Position numbers and translations under genes: made by a program. Of a stretch of DNA of 64,000 nt, positions 23,752 to 35,052 are shown in pieces. This DNA is from Pagrus major (taxonomy: Eukaryota; Chordata; Actinopteri; Spariformes; Sparidae). The stretch lies in NCBI RefSeq assembly GCF_040436345.1, contig NC_133236.1, positions 13,942,443 through 14,006,442 of the forward strand. The letters run 5' to 3'. Under the pieces are notes generated by a model, which was not told the origin of the DNA, did not search any database, and worked only from the letters and a program-made list of their open reading frames with translations. Each line of letters starts with the position of its first letter. Position 1 is the first letter of the stretch.

Positions 23752-23888
23752 AGTTGCTCGCTCTCCGTTGACTCCGATTGACTCTGGTGCTAGCCTAGAG
23801 TGAGGAGACCCATCCAATATGGCGGCGACGCTGGGTTACGTTCCAGCACGCCATGCGGCGTCTACGTATATATGTCTATGGTCACGCT

Positions 23889-24820
23889 CCCTTGGAGGGT
23901 GACATCACGGAGTGTTCCATTGAAAGGACTACAAAAATGGCCGAACCGGAAATGGGGAACTCTTGTTCGTTCGACTACAAAAATGGCTGAAACGTGACTT
24001 GGAGAAGTCACGCGTGGATACGAATTCAAAAAGGACAATAGATTTTGCTGAATCATATGTCTAGAATTCCAAAAATGGTGGACGTGAATACGTCACCTAA
24101 AGCTAGTCAAATGAATGAACGCGTGAGATTTGAACAACGGCAATGGTTACACCACCGTTGGCCTCGTGTGTCCTTTGATTGCACACGAGATGAATTTGTA
24201 GGGAAAGTGATCTACAGTTCCACAAAAGGTGGGGCGTGCTACCATGAGGTGTCCGTCTCTAAAATCATAAAAGGGAGATATCACGAGACACACATATCTT
24301 ATGTTATAGCGAGGTCATCGACCATAAGTCTCCAACAGGTCGCCCATAAGATTACGTGTGTGCGCGCGTAACTCCTAATGTGTGTGTACATGTGGGTTTG
24401 TTAAGAGAGAAAGAGAGGAAGACAAAGGGCTAGCGCCCTTAGTGGCGGCTAAGCTAACACTCCCTCTCCACGTTGTGGAGGGTCTCAAATTAGCTCGTAA
24501 TGAGCGAAAAGGGAAAGGAAACAACATGTTTTACAACGTAAAACAAACAGCAATAAAAGGAGGGACGCGGCGGTCCACAAAATTCACAAAGAACAATGTA
24601 GCTCACAAGCATACAATACACGCTAACTTATAGTATCTGCCCAGACACTAATTAAGCCGCACTTGTATTCGTGTCTTCCTTAATCCAGCTCGCTTCCTCG
24701 GCGTGGATTAAAGGCGATTGCAGTGTTCTGCGTTGCTGTTAAGACAGCGTAGTCGACATGGGCAATAAGAAAACGGGCAAAAGCGGGCGTTTTCTGAGGA
24801 AAAATAAAAATATCCTCCTT
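23889..24820. other. Non-coding part of the outer insertion
   Basis: About 930 bases between the P-like element and the LINE, all belonging to the 17681-26720 insertion. There are open frames up to 108 codons on the plus strand but no recognisable domain. Short repeated AAAATGG(C/T) strings (also at 18180-18235 on the other side of the P-like element) confirm that the two sides belong together. A CGTGTGTGCGCGCG run is near 24354. Confidence 0.5.
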
Positions 24821-26604
24821 CTTAGACTTAGACTTAGACTTCACTTTATTGATCCCGTTGGGGTGACTCCCTCAGGGAAATTGAATTTCCAGCAGCATAC
24901 AGTTCACAATAAACTCTTAGCAAAAAATAGAAAATAAAGATAGGAATAGAACAAAATACAATAGAATACAATAAAAATAAAATAAAATAAAATAAAATAG
25001 GATAAATAAAATAAAATAAAATAAATATAAATGTAGAGGACTGTATATGTGTTATTGTACAGAAATTATTGCACGAAAGTAAGAGTGTCCAGGTATGTAT
25101 GTGAATAAATAGATAAATAGTTAAATAAGTTATTGCACAGTGACACAGTATTGCAGTATTGCCGGTTATCTATTTCCTCCGGTTATCTATTTCCTCCTCC
25201 CCCCAAGTGAGGAGTTGTACAGCCTGATGGCATGAGGGACAAAGGAGTTCTTAAGTCTGTTGGTCCTACACTTGGGAAGGAGCAGTCTTTCACTGAACAG
25301 GCTCCGCTGGTCACTGATGACGGTGTGCAGAGGGTGGCTGGTATTGTCCATAATATCCAGCAGTTTTTCCAGTGTCCTCCTCTCTGCCACCGTCACCAGA
25401 GGGTCGAGCTTCATGCCGACCACAGAGCTGGCCCGCCTGATCAGTTTATCCAGTCTGGATGTGTCCTTCTTGGATGTGCCGCCCCCCCAGCACACCACAG
25501 TGTAAAAGAGGACACTGGCAACCACAGACTGGTAAAACATCCACAGCAGTTTGCTGCAGATGTTGAAAGACCGCAGTCTCCTTAGGAAGTACAGCCTGCT
25601 TTGCGTCTTCCCATAAAGGTGGCTGGTGTGTGTTGTCCAGTCCAGTTTATTATCCAGCCACAGCCCGAGGTATTTGTATGAGTCCAAAGCCTCCACCTCA
25701 GGTCCCTCTAGCAGGACTGGTCGCGGTTTTGGTCTAGACCTCCTAAAGTCAATGACCAGTTCCTTCGTCTTAGAGGTGTTGAGCTGTAGGTGGTTGGTGC
25801 GACACCAGACAGCAAAGTCCCCCACCAGACTCCGATACTCCTCCTCTCTGTCATCCCTGATGCATCCAACGATGGCTGTGTCATCGGCGTACTTCTGTAT
25901 GTGACACAGCTCCGAGTTGTAGCAGAAGTCCGAGGTGTACAGGGTGAAGAGAATGGGGGCCAGCACTGTTCCCTGGGGGGCTCCAGTGCTGCTGACCACA
26001 GTGTCAGACGTGGTGTCCTTCAGCTTGACGTACTGTGGCCTGTCGGTGAGATAGTTGGAGATCCAGTCCACCAGGTAGGGGTCCACTCCCATCCTGTTCA
26101 GTTTGTTTTGAAGCATAGGGGGCTGGATGGTATTGAAGGCACTGGAGAAGTCCAAGAAGAGAATCCTCACTGTGCCGCTTCCCTTATCCAGATGGGAGTG
26201 GACTCGGTGTAGCAGGTAGAGGATGGCATCCTCCACACCAACACCTGGCTGGTATGCTGGTTCTGCAGGCAGGTAAAGAGAGGCTGGTTGCACAGCATCT
26301 TTTCTGGATCCGGAGCGTGTTTGGTGGACACGGCGCAGTTTTGGCTCGTCCGGCGAGATGAAAGACTGCGGCCTGGGCAGGAAAATAAATCCAGACATCT
26401 GTATGATCCCTTAGAGTAATAGTTGCGTAAGCGAAAGCCGATGCTTCCAGCAACACGCAACTCTGGGACTGCGTTGAAATGGGTCTGCCGCTGTATTTAT
26501 CTCCTCCGGCTGCAGCGGACACTGACGCGTTCAGGTGTGCTCGCAGACAATGGGAGATGGAACCTGGGGGGGCTGTGACAAGCAGGCGCCGCCTACTGGA
26601 CATT
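24821..26604 (-). mobile_element. 5'-truncated LINE of the CR1/L2/Rex1 group (LINE A)
   Basis: On the minus strand the element ends in tandem TAAGTC hexamers (plus-strand CTTAGA at 24821 onward), a typical tail for this group. The 3' untranslated part contains AT-rich AATAAA-like repeats at about 24955-25030 and an 18-base tandem duplication near 25162-25196. The reverse-transcriptase frame ends at 25187. The upstream limit near 26604 is uncertain. No endonuclease domain is present, so it is truncated or internally deleted. Confidence 0.75.
25187..26398 (-). CDS. LINE A reverse transcriptase (partial)
   Basis: An open frame of about 400 codons. In order it shows VEDAILYLLHRV, motif A FLDFSSAFNTI, motif B GAPQGTVLAPILFTLYTSD, motif C YADDTAIVG with the catalytic Asp pair, the thumb segment LVIDFRRS, YLGLWLDNKLDW, and a C-terminal RLYNSSL. 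The active-site residues are intact. The fingers motifs and the apurinic endonuclease that normally precede them are missing; the first 60 or so codons do not resemble the family and may be 5' untranslated sequence brought next to the polymerase core by a deletion. It would copy the element's RNA into target DNA if whole; this copy cannot. Confidence 0.8.
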   Translation of the reverse strand: MSGFIFLPRPQSFISPDEPKLRRVHQTRSGSRKDAVQPASLYLPAEPAYQPGVGVEDAILYLLHRVHSHLDKGSGTVRILFLDFSSAFNTIQPPMLQNKLNRMGVDPYLVDWISNYLTDRPQYVKLKDTTSDTVVSSTGAPQGTVLAPILFTLYTSDFCYNSELCHIQKYADDTAIVGCIRDDREEEYRSLVGDFAVWCRTNHLQLNTSKTKELVIDFRRSRPKPRPVLLEGPEVEALDSYKYLGLWLDNKLDWTTHTSHLYGKTQSRLYFLRRLRSFNICSKLLWMFYQSVVASVLFYTVVCWGGGTSKKDTSRLDKLIRRASSVVGMKLDPLVTVAERRTLEKLLDIMDNTSHPLHTVISDQRSLFSERLLLPKCRTNRLKNSFVPHAIRLYNSSLGGRRK

Positions 26605-27180
26605 AGGGTCGGTGCACTTTACTTTGTTTACCAGGCTTTGTTAGTGCAAGGACGCCGCATGGAAGCATTGAGCTGCACGCGGGCCGATCCGACGTCAGAA
26701 CCATGTGGACGGTCCCAACCGTGATATTTTGGTGTTGTGGACAAGTTACTGTGTGGTACTGTTTCTCTTTAAAGGTGTTGAGGAGGACGTAGCAGTAGCC
26801 AGCCATATCACTACTGAGTAGTCATGGGACACGTCCTCCCCAAAGTATATGGTAGTTACGCCCATGCTCCTTTTACTTTTTAATACCTTAAATGTCTTTG
26901 TCTATTTTGGAAACAGCCATCAGTACAAATGTCATTTACACAATGATCATCTTGGCTCTCATAAAATTGTTATTTTGACTGTTTTTCTGATGCTTTATAA
27001 ACCAAATGATTCATCTATTGATGGAGGAAATGCCAGAATTGAATCATTTCCAAAGTGCTGCTTTACCAGAGACACAAGTACATTCAGAAACAGAAAGAAA
27101 TAGGAAGTGTTCATTTAATAAACTGATCACACCAACACACACATTATTTAGATCTGCTGAATATAAACATTTACCTCTGA

Positions 27181-28700
27181 CTAGTTAATTTAGTACAGTC
27201 AAGTGTGATTTGTTGATCACAGACTAAAGTAGCTTGCTGTTTGTGTAAATCAGAGGACAATCTGTTAACATCAACACAGTATGTATGTACAGTTGTGACT
27301 TAAATGTTCTTGGGCGTAATATTGAGCCTGTAGGATTCCTGGGCCGGGTACGAAAATAACGACAGTAATGTAATGTAATGACAATGCTTGATGTTTCCTA
27401 AGTAAGGAAGTGATTTATCAGTTTCATCAGCAACTGAAGAACAAACAAGGTATTTCAGAACTGAGAGGTAAAAAGGTCAACTTCCTCTTTGTAGAATTGA
27501 AAGAAATATACAGTATATAAGTTTATTGTTAAGTCTTGTAACATAACAGTACAATCTGAAATGAAATGTAAACTAGAGACCATCTTGTGATGGCAGGCCC
27601 GTAAACATGATCACCTTCGGACCCATGACTACTCAGTAGTGATATGGCTGGCTACTGCTACGTCCTCCTCAACACCTTCTGTCAGGCCTGGACTAAAACG
27701 AGGACTCGGATGCAGAGGTTTTCGCGGATCAAGCAGGCTTTTATTCTGTGAATTCACTTGTCAGCTCTTAAGATAGAGTGATAAGAAAAAAGGCTATCAA
27801 CTCTAGACTATCTGAGATTAAGGAACAGGAAAAAAATAAAATTCAAAATGCAACAGAAAATCACTCCAAAGGGAGGAAACAAAAAGGCTGAAAACTGATC
27901 TACTCTGACGAGGAATATTAACTATGAAAATTTAACAACAAAAAGCGCTCCAAATGGAGGGAGGTACTAAGGCTATAAAATTAGGCTACACTATTTCTAA
28001 AAAAACTATGAAAACAAAACCACTCCAACAGAGGGAAAAAAAGGGTTACAAAACAAGGCTAGCTTAAACACTGCTCTGAAAAAATTACAACAAGGAAGAC
28101 AAGGAGACAAGGAAAAAACAATACCAACTTAGACGCTGAGGACAAGAACGAGACAAGAACTGTGACCATGGGGCTGGAGGCACACGAACAAACGAGATAC
28201 TCTGGCACAGGACAAAGGGAGACTAAGGCACATGAGGGTAATGGGAAACAGGTGGAAACAATCAGGGATCGGGGAGATGTCAGATCGGTGACACAAGAGG
28301 AAGGGCAAGTGACCTGAAATGAGAGGAGAGTTACTTTTCAAAATAAAACATGAAATTCACAAGACAAAAAAATCCCAAGACGAGACGCCCCTCACCGCGG
28401 TGTAACACCTTCAAAGAGAAACAGTACCACACAGTAACTTGTCCACAACACCCAAATATCACACAGTTAGGCAGGGGCCGTCACAGCACTCATGGCTCGG
28501 ACCACATCCATCTTTAATCTCGGCCTTCATTTTGTTCTCATCTACACACCTGAGATGTTTTATGGCTGCATCTAACACAGTTGTGATGCTATCCTATTGT
28601 CTTTGCATTTATTAAAATAACATCAGGATTAAATTGACTTCTCACCTTTCCACAGCTTGTTTGTCAGAACCAAAACAAAAACTGGTGTCAAAGACAGCAG
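27181..28700 (-). pseudogene. Gutted gene A (type II), relic 2
   Basis: Same structure as relic 1: intron 2 sequence at 27181-27300, no exons 2-4, partial exon 1 ending at GACAGCAG (28700), TATA box deleted. A solo LTR (27680-28407) sits inside it. Confidence 0.68.
27680..28407 (-). mobile_element. Solo LTR, Gypsy-like (fossil)
   Basis: 728 bp with ends TGTCAGG...TGTAACA on the plus strand and a 5-bp target duplication CCTTC (27675-27679, 28408-28412). An AATAAA poly(A) signal on the minus strand near 27740, followed by a short R-U5-like end, gives the orientation. No internal region is present. It belongs to the same family as 38953-39721. Similar flanks and a complete duplication suggest moderate age. 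Confidence 0.7.
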
Positions 28701-29053
28701 GATGGAGATGGAATAATCTTATCCAGTCATTCTGTATTTCTCAATGTGTTTTGCAATGTCGAGTTCTCCACATGGACGACAAGATGTTGATCTAATCTCA
28801 CTTTGTCATGACGGGACATTTCACTGTCCTCACAGTCACACAAAGTTACACAACACTACTTATCATTCCCCGGCTCTATGGCCTCACAAAATGTGACCAT
28901 TAGAAGTTCTGTCCTATAACTGTTTATATGACTAAAAAGACAATGCATGATGTTTTTGTTAAGACAAGAAGTAATTTATTTGTTATATCAGCAAAATATC
29001 ATCATTTAAAACAACAGGCACAAAACAGAGACAGCCTTTTTGTAATGCACCTT

Positions 29054-29289
29054 TTTATTCAGCAGGAATGTTTTCAACATCAAGCAATTTTACATTTTTC
29101 TAAATCAATGGGAGCTGTTCCTGAGATCACAACGCACATCTCAAGGGCTTCATGTTTACGCATCCAATTATTTCTTGCTTTGCAAAGCACAAAGATGTAG
29201 CTGAATCAATATTTTCAAAAAGAACACTGTTCACTCAAAAGAGAAGCTGAGACTGATCGTTGTCCACTGTAGGTGGGGGTCTTTCCACT
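29054..29289 (-). pseudogene. Gene B remnant, copy 7, shortened end
   Basis: The last exon (29231-29289) has an 11-base loss against other copies, so in the gene-A phase it ends VERPPPTVDNDQSQLLF and a stop a few bases earlier. AATAAA (minus) is at 29054-29059. Copy 9 has the same loss. Confidence 0.55.
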
Positions 29290-30386
29290 CTTCTTTACCA
29301 AGTTACAGAAGAGAAAAACAAAACATTAGATCTGAAAAAAGTAGTCAAATTATCAACAGAGAGGGTCAAAAATACAGCTTGATGCTTTTGTTAAAAGTCA
29401 CAGTGACACTGACTAACAGCCAGACAACAGCAGCCTGCCACACAACGCAAATGCACATGACTGCACGACTTTAAAGCCACTGCATGTGTTTGAATGTTGC
29501 TTAACTGGACCTCCTTTCAAATCAATGTGGACGTGTACAAACTGACTGACGCCTCCCTCGTCCTCCTGTTAGGTTGGGACAACTTTCCCTGTAATCATTT
29601 TTATTAGCACTTTAAGTTCTGAGGACATCATAGAAGTCAACTTACACCTGACTGAAGGTCTTATCAACCACATCAATTAGAGACACCTGTGTGGATGGAC
29701 AAAGAGTGTCATCTGTACTAGAGCTGCAGAGATTAGCTGGTTACTCACCACTGAGTTTTTTTTGTCAAACTTCAAGCAAAATGTGATGATTGCAGCTTGT
29801 CAAATGAAGGAATTAGCTATTTTTCCCTCATTTTACATTTTAATACCTTGAATGTCTTTGTCTCTTTTGGAAACAGCCAACAGTACAAATGTCATTTACA
29901 CAATGATCATCTTGTTTCTCATAAAATTGTTATTTTGACTGTTTTTCTGATGCTTTATAGACCAAATGATTCATCTATTGATGGAGGAAATGCCAGAAGA
30001 CACAAGTACATTCAGAAACAGAAAGAAATAGGAAGAGTGTTCATTTAATAAACTGATCCCACCAACACACATTATTTAGATCTACTTAATATAAACATTT
30101 ACCTCTGGCTTAATGAAAAACAATGTTCTTGATCATCATCACCAATAAAATTACAAGCACATGTTCACTTAAATAAGACCACAAAACAGAGACGGTCTTT
30201 TGTAATGCAGCTTTATTCAGCAGGATAGTTTTCACTATCAAGCAATTTTACATTTTTCAACATCAGTTGGAGCTGTGACTAAAGTCACTACATCTCAAGG
30301 GCTTCATGTTTACTCATCCAATTATTTCTTGCTTTGCAAAGCACAAAGATATAGCTCAAACTATATCTTCAAAATCAAGAAAAGAC

Positions 30387-31269
30387 TCAGTCTTGATCGT
30401 ATCGCCTCAATTTGTCGTCGGCCACTTCATCTTGGGATCTTTCCACACTGTTTGCATACCAAGTTAGAGAAGGGGGAACAAAAGAGAGGAATCAGTTAGT
30501 TAAATTATCAACAGAGGTCGATCAACAGAATCTTAATTGACAAATATTCAATAATTGAATAATTTTGCAATAATTTTTCAAGCAAAATCTGACAGAAATT
30601 CACTGATTCCAGCTTCTGAAATGTGTCGACTTGCTTCTTTACCCTCTATTATATCATCGTGAATTTAAATGGGTTGGACAAAATAAGGTAATTGAAGACA
30701 TCATCTTGGGATCTGGTTAATACTGATGCTTTCTATGTTTGACAGGTTTGAGGCATTTCACAAAGTCTTTTTATTTCTTTTATTCGTCTGTTTGAAATCA
30801 ACAGAAAATATTCAGTAATACTTACCTTCTACGTCCGTTTCCTAAAGGGACAAAAAGATGAAAATGACATAAATAAACATTAGTATAATATTATCACATT
30901 TGAAAATCTTTGCATTTAGAACATTAATGATGCTCTCTTTACTAGTATTAGGTTTATTATCTGAGATGCCAGGACTAAATAAAAGATTTTAGCTAAACAC
31001 AGAACTAAATGAAGTTGTATGTAGTCAGTTAGTACAGTCAAGTGTGATTTGTTGATCTCAGACTAAAGTAGCCTGCTGTTTGTGTAAATCAGAGGTCAAT
31101 CTGTTAACATCAACACTGTATGTAGGAACACTTGTGACTTGCCGCCTCCACTGCCACCACTGCAATTACTGCCACCGCCGCTACAACCGCCAGTTTGAGG
31201 AGCACTCTCCCCAGGTTCAGCCATGAGGACGACCAGCGTCAACACCAGAAAGATCATAACACACTTCAT
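30387..31269 (-). CDS. Piscidin-like secreted peptide precursor, gene A copy 5
   Basis: 67 residues: exon 2 31143-31269, microexon 30826-30841 (NGRR), last exon 30387-30447 (VERSQDEVADDKLRRYDQD). The loop is CSGGGSNC followed by SGGSGGG, one residue away from copy 3. The GC donor and all other splice sites are present. The poly(A) signal is at 30212-30217. Confidence 0.78.
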
Positions 31270-31403
31270 CCTGAGGAACAAATCACAATGGCCACATCCA
31301 GAATCATTCACTGCCTTCATTCACCAGTGTCAAAGCTCATCACATCTCATCTAAAAGACTTTGCATTTATTAAAGTAACATCAGGATTAAATTGACTGCT
31401 CAC

Positions 31404-31529
31404 CTTTCCACAGCTTGTTTGTCAGAACCAAAAAAAAACTGGTGTCACAGACAGCAAAGTGAGCACTGTGAGATCTAGAGGTGATGTGGACGTCTTTGCT
31501 GAGCAGTCGTGAGTTACCCTCTCTTTATA
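31404..31529 (-). promoter_or_regulatory. Gene A copy 5 TATA box and exon 1
   Basis: TATAAAG at 31523-31529 (minus strand); exon 1 to the GTGAGC donor at 31404. Two bases are missing just downstream of the TATA box compared with the other copies (ACCCGTCT is ACCCT here on the plus strand), so TATA-to-start spacing is slightly shorter. Confidence 0.66.
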
Positions 31530-31879
31530 AGGATGGAGACGGAATAATCTTATCCAGTCATTCTGTATTTCTCAATGTGTTTTTCAAAGTCAAGTTCTGC
31601 ACATGGATGACAAGATGTTGATCTAATCTCACTTTGTCATGACGGGACATTTCACTGTCCTCACAGTCACACAAAGTTACACAACACTACTTATCATTCC
31701 CCGGCTCTATGGCCTCACAAAATGTGTTTTGTCCTGTGTTCTGTCCTATAACTGTATATATAACTAAAAAGACAATGCATGATGTTTTTGCTAAGACAAA
31801 AATTAATGTATTTGTTATATCAGCAAAATATCATCATTTAAAACAACAGGCACAAAACAGAGACAGCCTTTTTGTAATG

Positions 31880-32131
31880 CACCTTTTTTTTCAGCAGGAA
31901 TGTTTTCAACATCAAGCAATTTTACATTTTTCTAAATCAATGGGAACTGTTCCTGAGATCACAACGCACATCTCAAGGCCTTCATGTTTACGCATCCAAT
32001 TATTTCTTGCTTTGCAAAGCACAAAGATGTAGCTGAATCAATATTTCAAAAAGAACACTGTTCACTCAAAAGAGCCGTTATTATGAAGCTGAGACTGATC
32101 GTTGTCCACTGTAAGTGGGGATCTTTCCACT
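31880..32131 (-). pseudogene. Gene B remnant, copy 8, poly(A) signal lost
   Basis: Last exon 32062-32131, open in the gene-A phase. The AATAAA position near 31888 is a T-run on the plus strand. The unit upstream carries an altered spacer lacking the stretch around 32660. Confidence 0.54.
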
Positions 32132-33197
32132 CTTCTTTACCAAGTTACAGAAGTGAAAAACAAAACATTAGATCTGAAAAAAGTAGTCAAATTATCAACA
32201 GAGAGAGTCAAAAATACAGCTTGATGCTTTTGTTAAAAGTCACAGTGACACTGACTAACAGCAAGACAACAGCAGCCTGCCACACAAAGCAAATACACAT
32301 GACTGCACGACTTTAAAGCCACTGCATGTGTTTGAATGTTGCTTAATTGGACCTCCTTTCAAACCAGTGTGGACGTGTACAAACTGACTGACACCTCCTT
32401 CGTCCTCCTGTTAGGTTGGGACAACTTTCCCTGTGATCATTTTTATTAGCACTTTAAGTTCTGAGGACATCATAGAAGTCAACTTACACCTGACTGAAGG
32501 TCTTATTAACCACATCAATTAGAGACACCTGTGTGGATGGACAAAGAGTGTCATCTGTACTAGAGCTGCAGAGATTAGCTGGTTACTCATCACTGAGTTT
32601 TTTTGTCAAATTTCAAGCAAAATGTGATGATTGCAGCTTGTCAAATGAAGGAATTAGCTATAATGTCTTTGTCTCTTTTGGATACGGCCAACAGTACGAA
32701 TGTCATTTACACAATGATCATCTTGGCTCTTATAAAATTGTTATTTTGACCGTTTTTCTGATGCTTTATAGCCCAAATGATTCATCTATTGATGGAGGAA
32801 ATGCCAGAAGACACAAGTACATTCAGAAACAGAAAGAAATAGGAAGAGTGTTCATCTAATAAAGTGATCCCACCAACACACATTATTTAGATCTGCTTAA
32901 TATAAACATTTACACCTGACCTAATGAAAAACAATGTTCTTGATAATCATCACCAATAAAATCACAAGCTCATGTTCACTTAAATAAGACCACAAAACAG
33001 AGACGGTCTTTTGTAATGCAGCTTTATTCAGCAGGATAGTTTTCACTATCAAGTAATTTTACATTTTTCAACATCAGTTGGAGCTGTGACTAAAGTCACT
33101 ACATCTCAAAGACTTCATGTTTACTCATCCAATTATTTCTTGCTTTGCAAAGCACAAAGATATAGCTCAAACTATGTCTTCAAAATCAAGAACAGAC

Positions 33198-33760
33198 TCA
33201 GTCTTGATGGTATCGCCTCAATTCATCATCGGCCACCTCATCTTGGGATTTTCCCCATATGCGTCTGCCTCCAAGTCTATACCAAGTTAAAGAATTGGGA
33301 AAAAATAGAGAGGTATCAGTTAGTTAAATTATCAACAGAGGTCAATCAACAGAATCTTGATTGACAAAAATTTTAATAATAGTAAAACATAAATGATAGA
33401 AATTCACTTATTTCAGCTTCTGAAATGTGTCGACTTGCTTCTTCACCCTCTATTAAATCATCAATTTAAATGGATTGGACAAAATAAGGTACTTGAAGAC
33501 ATCAACTTGGGATCTGGTTAATACTGATGCTTGCTATGTTTGACAGGTTTGAGGCATTTCACAAAGTCTTGTTATTTCTTTTTTATTTGTCTGTTTGAAA
33601 TCAATAGAAAATATTCAGTAAGACTCACAGTGGAGCTTGAGGTCCCACAGGGACAAAAAGATGAAAATGAGATAAACATTAGTATAATATTATCACATTT
33701 GAAAATATTTACATTTAGAACAGTAATGATGCTCTCTTTACTTAGTTTAGGTTTATTAGC
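33198..33760 (-). pseudogene. Decayed gene A relic
   Basis: The last exon is recognisable (SQDEVADDELRRYHQD, ending at 33198), but its old acceptor region is replaced; the nearest AG gives a start reading RIWGKSQ. The microexon counterpart near 33626-33642 (GACCTCAAGCTCCACT on the minus strand, followed by GTGAGT) has lost its AG acceptor. Exon 2 and exon 1 are absent; beyond about 33760 the sequence is different. AATAAA (minus) is at 33023-33028. The microexon sequence resembles the start of the proline-type exon 3 of gene A copy 6, so this relic may descend from that form. Confidence 0.6.
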
Positions 33761-35052
33761 TGAGATGCCAGGACAGAAAATGTACTTTTTTTGTGTTTGA
33801 GCCTCACATGTTTGTAATGACAATGCTTGATGTTTCCTAAGAAAGGAAGTTATTTATCAGTTTTATCAGCAAAAGAAGAAAAAACAAGGTATTTCAAAAC
33901 TCACACAATGGCTGATCGAACAGTTGGACTCAAGTCCAAGATGGTGAATCATCACTTGTTTCTTTGATAGGAGAGAACAGAGAAACAATGGTGAATCTCG
34001 CATCATGTGCTCACTGATATCACATGTGGGTGTGATATGCTCCAGGCTGAAGGAGTGTGTGTGTGTGTGTGTGTGTGTGTGAGTGTGTGTGTCACGTGAT
34101 GCCAAGTTAGAGAAGATGGTTAGTTTCATACAAAGACCCTCAGTCTGTGTGACACATAATTCAACTAACATCAAATTAGCCATGTAGCAAAGCACCAGTA
34201 CCAGTACCAATAACCTAACTACACAGAGATCACAATAACACCCAATCAGTGAACAAACACATAGATTGAACCCATGTGCATTACATCAACAAGAGTTAAA
34301 AAGTCCTGTGCTTAGCCGTGTTATGCTATGCTGTCTGCTATCTAGGCCCAGTTCAACGTTACCAGTCTTTGAAGAAAAGGTGTTGGTGGTTCCTTGGCTG
34401 ATGAGCCAAGCAGGTAAAGGTTGTAATTCCAATGTTGAACAATGCTGTTCTTGCTGTGCAAGGTCTGATGAAAGACAGTGGATGGAGGAAACTGGTTGCT
34501 CCTTTCCTTTGCAAGGATAGCAGCTCGGTGCTAACTTGCTTCATGTTCCTTGGATTGTGTAATTAGCTGGTAAGCTTTGCATTGCAGCTGCTGGCTCTAA
34601 CTAAGCTAGGATACTAACAGGAACTCGTGCCACCGCTGTGAGGAGAAGTTCTTTAGACCTGCTGGAAATGCAGTTGGCAGCTCTCAGCAGCTGTTAGGCC
34701 CAGAAGAATCCAGGAGAAGAGAACTTGAGGGCAGGCAGCCCCGTAGGGAACGATGTGGGGAAGAGAGAGAACAAAGGAAGGAGCTGGAGTTTTGACTTTC
34801 TGGTGAAAGGGGGGTCTGACAACCTGAACCAATACTAGCTCAAAACTGAATTTGCACCTAGTTGTGAAGACCCACAATGAACTACTTCATCTGTGGGTCC
34901 CAACATTAGCTGAGATGCCAGGACAGAAAATGTACTTTTTTTTTGTTTGAGCCTCACATGTTTGTAATGACAATGCATTATGTTTCCTAAGAAAGGAAGT
35001 GATTCATCAGTTTTATCAGCAAAAGAAGAATAAACAAGGTATTTCAAAACTC
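33754..35052. repeat. ~147-bp direct repeat around 1 kb of foreign DNA
   Basis: The stretch 33754-33901 (TTAGCTGAGATGCC to TTTCAAAACTC) recurs at about 34907-35052. Between them lie 1,005 bases unlike the unit, with a (GT)n run at 34050-34080 and no recognisable gene. The insert ends GGGTCCCAAC, similar to the right end of the 17681-26720 insertion. It could be a mobile element caught in a tandem duplication; the class is unknown. Confidence 0.5.

Larger units (their letters stand above)
18243..23880 (-). mobile_element. P-element-like (THAP) DNA transposon
   Basis: The 23-bp terminal inverted repeats are perfect (left 18243-18265, starting CATAGACATATA; right 23858-23880). The flanks are an exact 8-bp duplication GTCACGCT (18235-18242 and 23881-23888). 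P elements make 8-bp duplications, and the minus strand encodes a THAP zinc finger plus a THAP9/P-type transposase core, so the family assignment is firm. Length is 5,638 bp. A CT repeat (18627-18708) lies near the left end. The perfect ends suggest a recent insertion, although the transposase frame is broken. Confidence 0.88.
17681..26720. mobile_element. Composite insertion of unclassified outer element
   Basis: This 9,040-bp block starts GTTGGGAATGG and ends GGTCCCAACC, with GTGAT on each side (17676-17680, 26721-26725), which I read as a 5-bp target duplication. GTTGGGA/TCCCAAC is a short terminal inversion. Inside are a P-like transposon (18243-23880) and a LINE (24821 to about 26604). 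What remains of the outer element (17681-18242, 23889-24820, about 26605-26720) has no recognisable coding region. Its class is open: a non-autonomous DNA transposon or a decayed LTR-type element are both possible. Confidence 0.5.
16426..26866. mobile_element. hAT-like element copy 2, split by a 9-kb insertion
   Basis: The left end CAAGGGCGTAACC is at 16426 and the right end ...CCCATG at 26866, with the CTCCTTTT duplication on both sides (16418-16425 and 26867-26874). The body is interrupted at 17680/17681 by the composite insertion and resumes at 26721. It shares an internal duplication near 16490-16730 with hAT copy 1. A (CA)n run of about 48 bases lies at 16958-17006. No transposase is visible. 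Confidence 0.72.
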
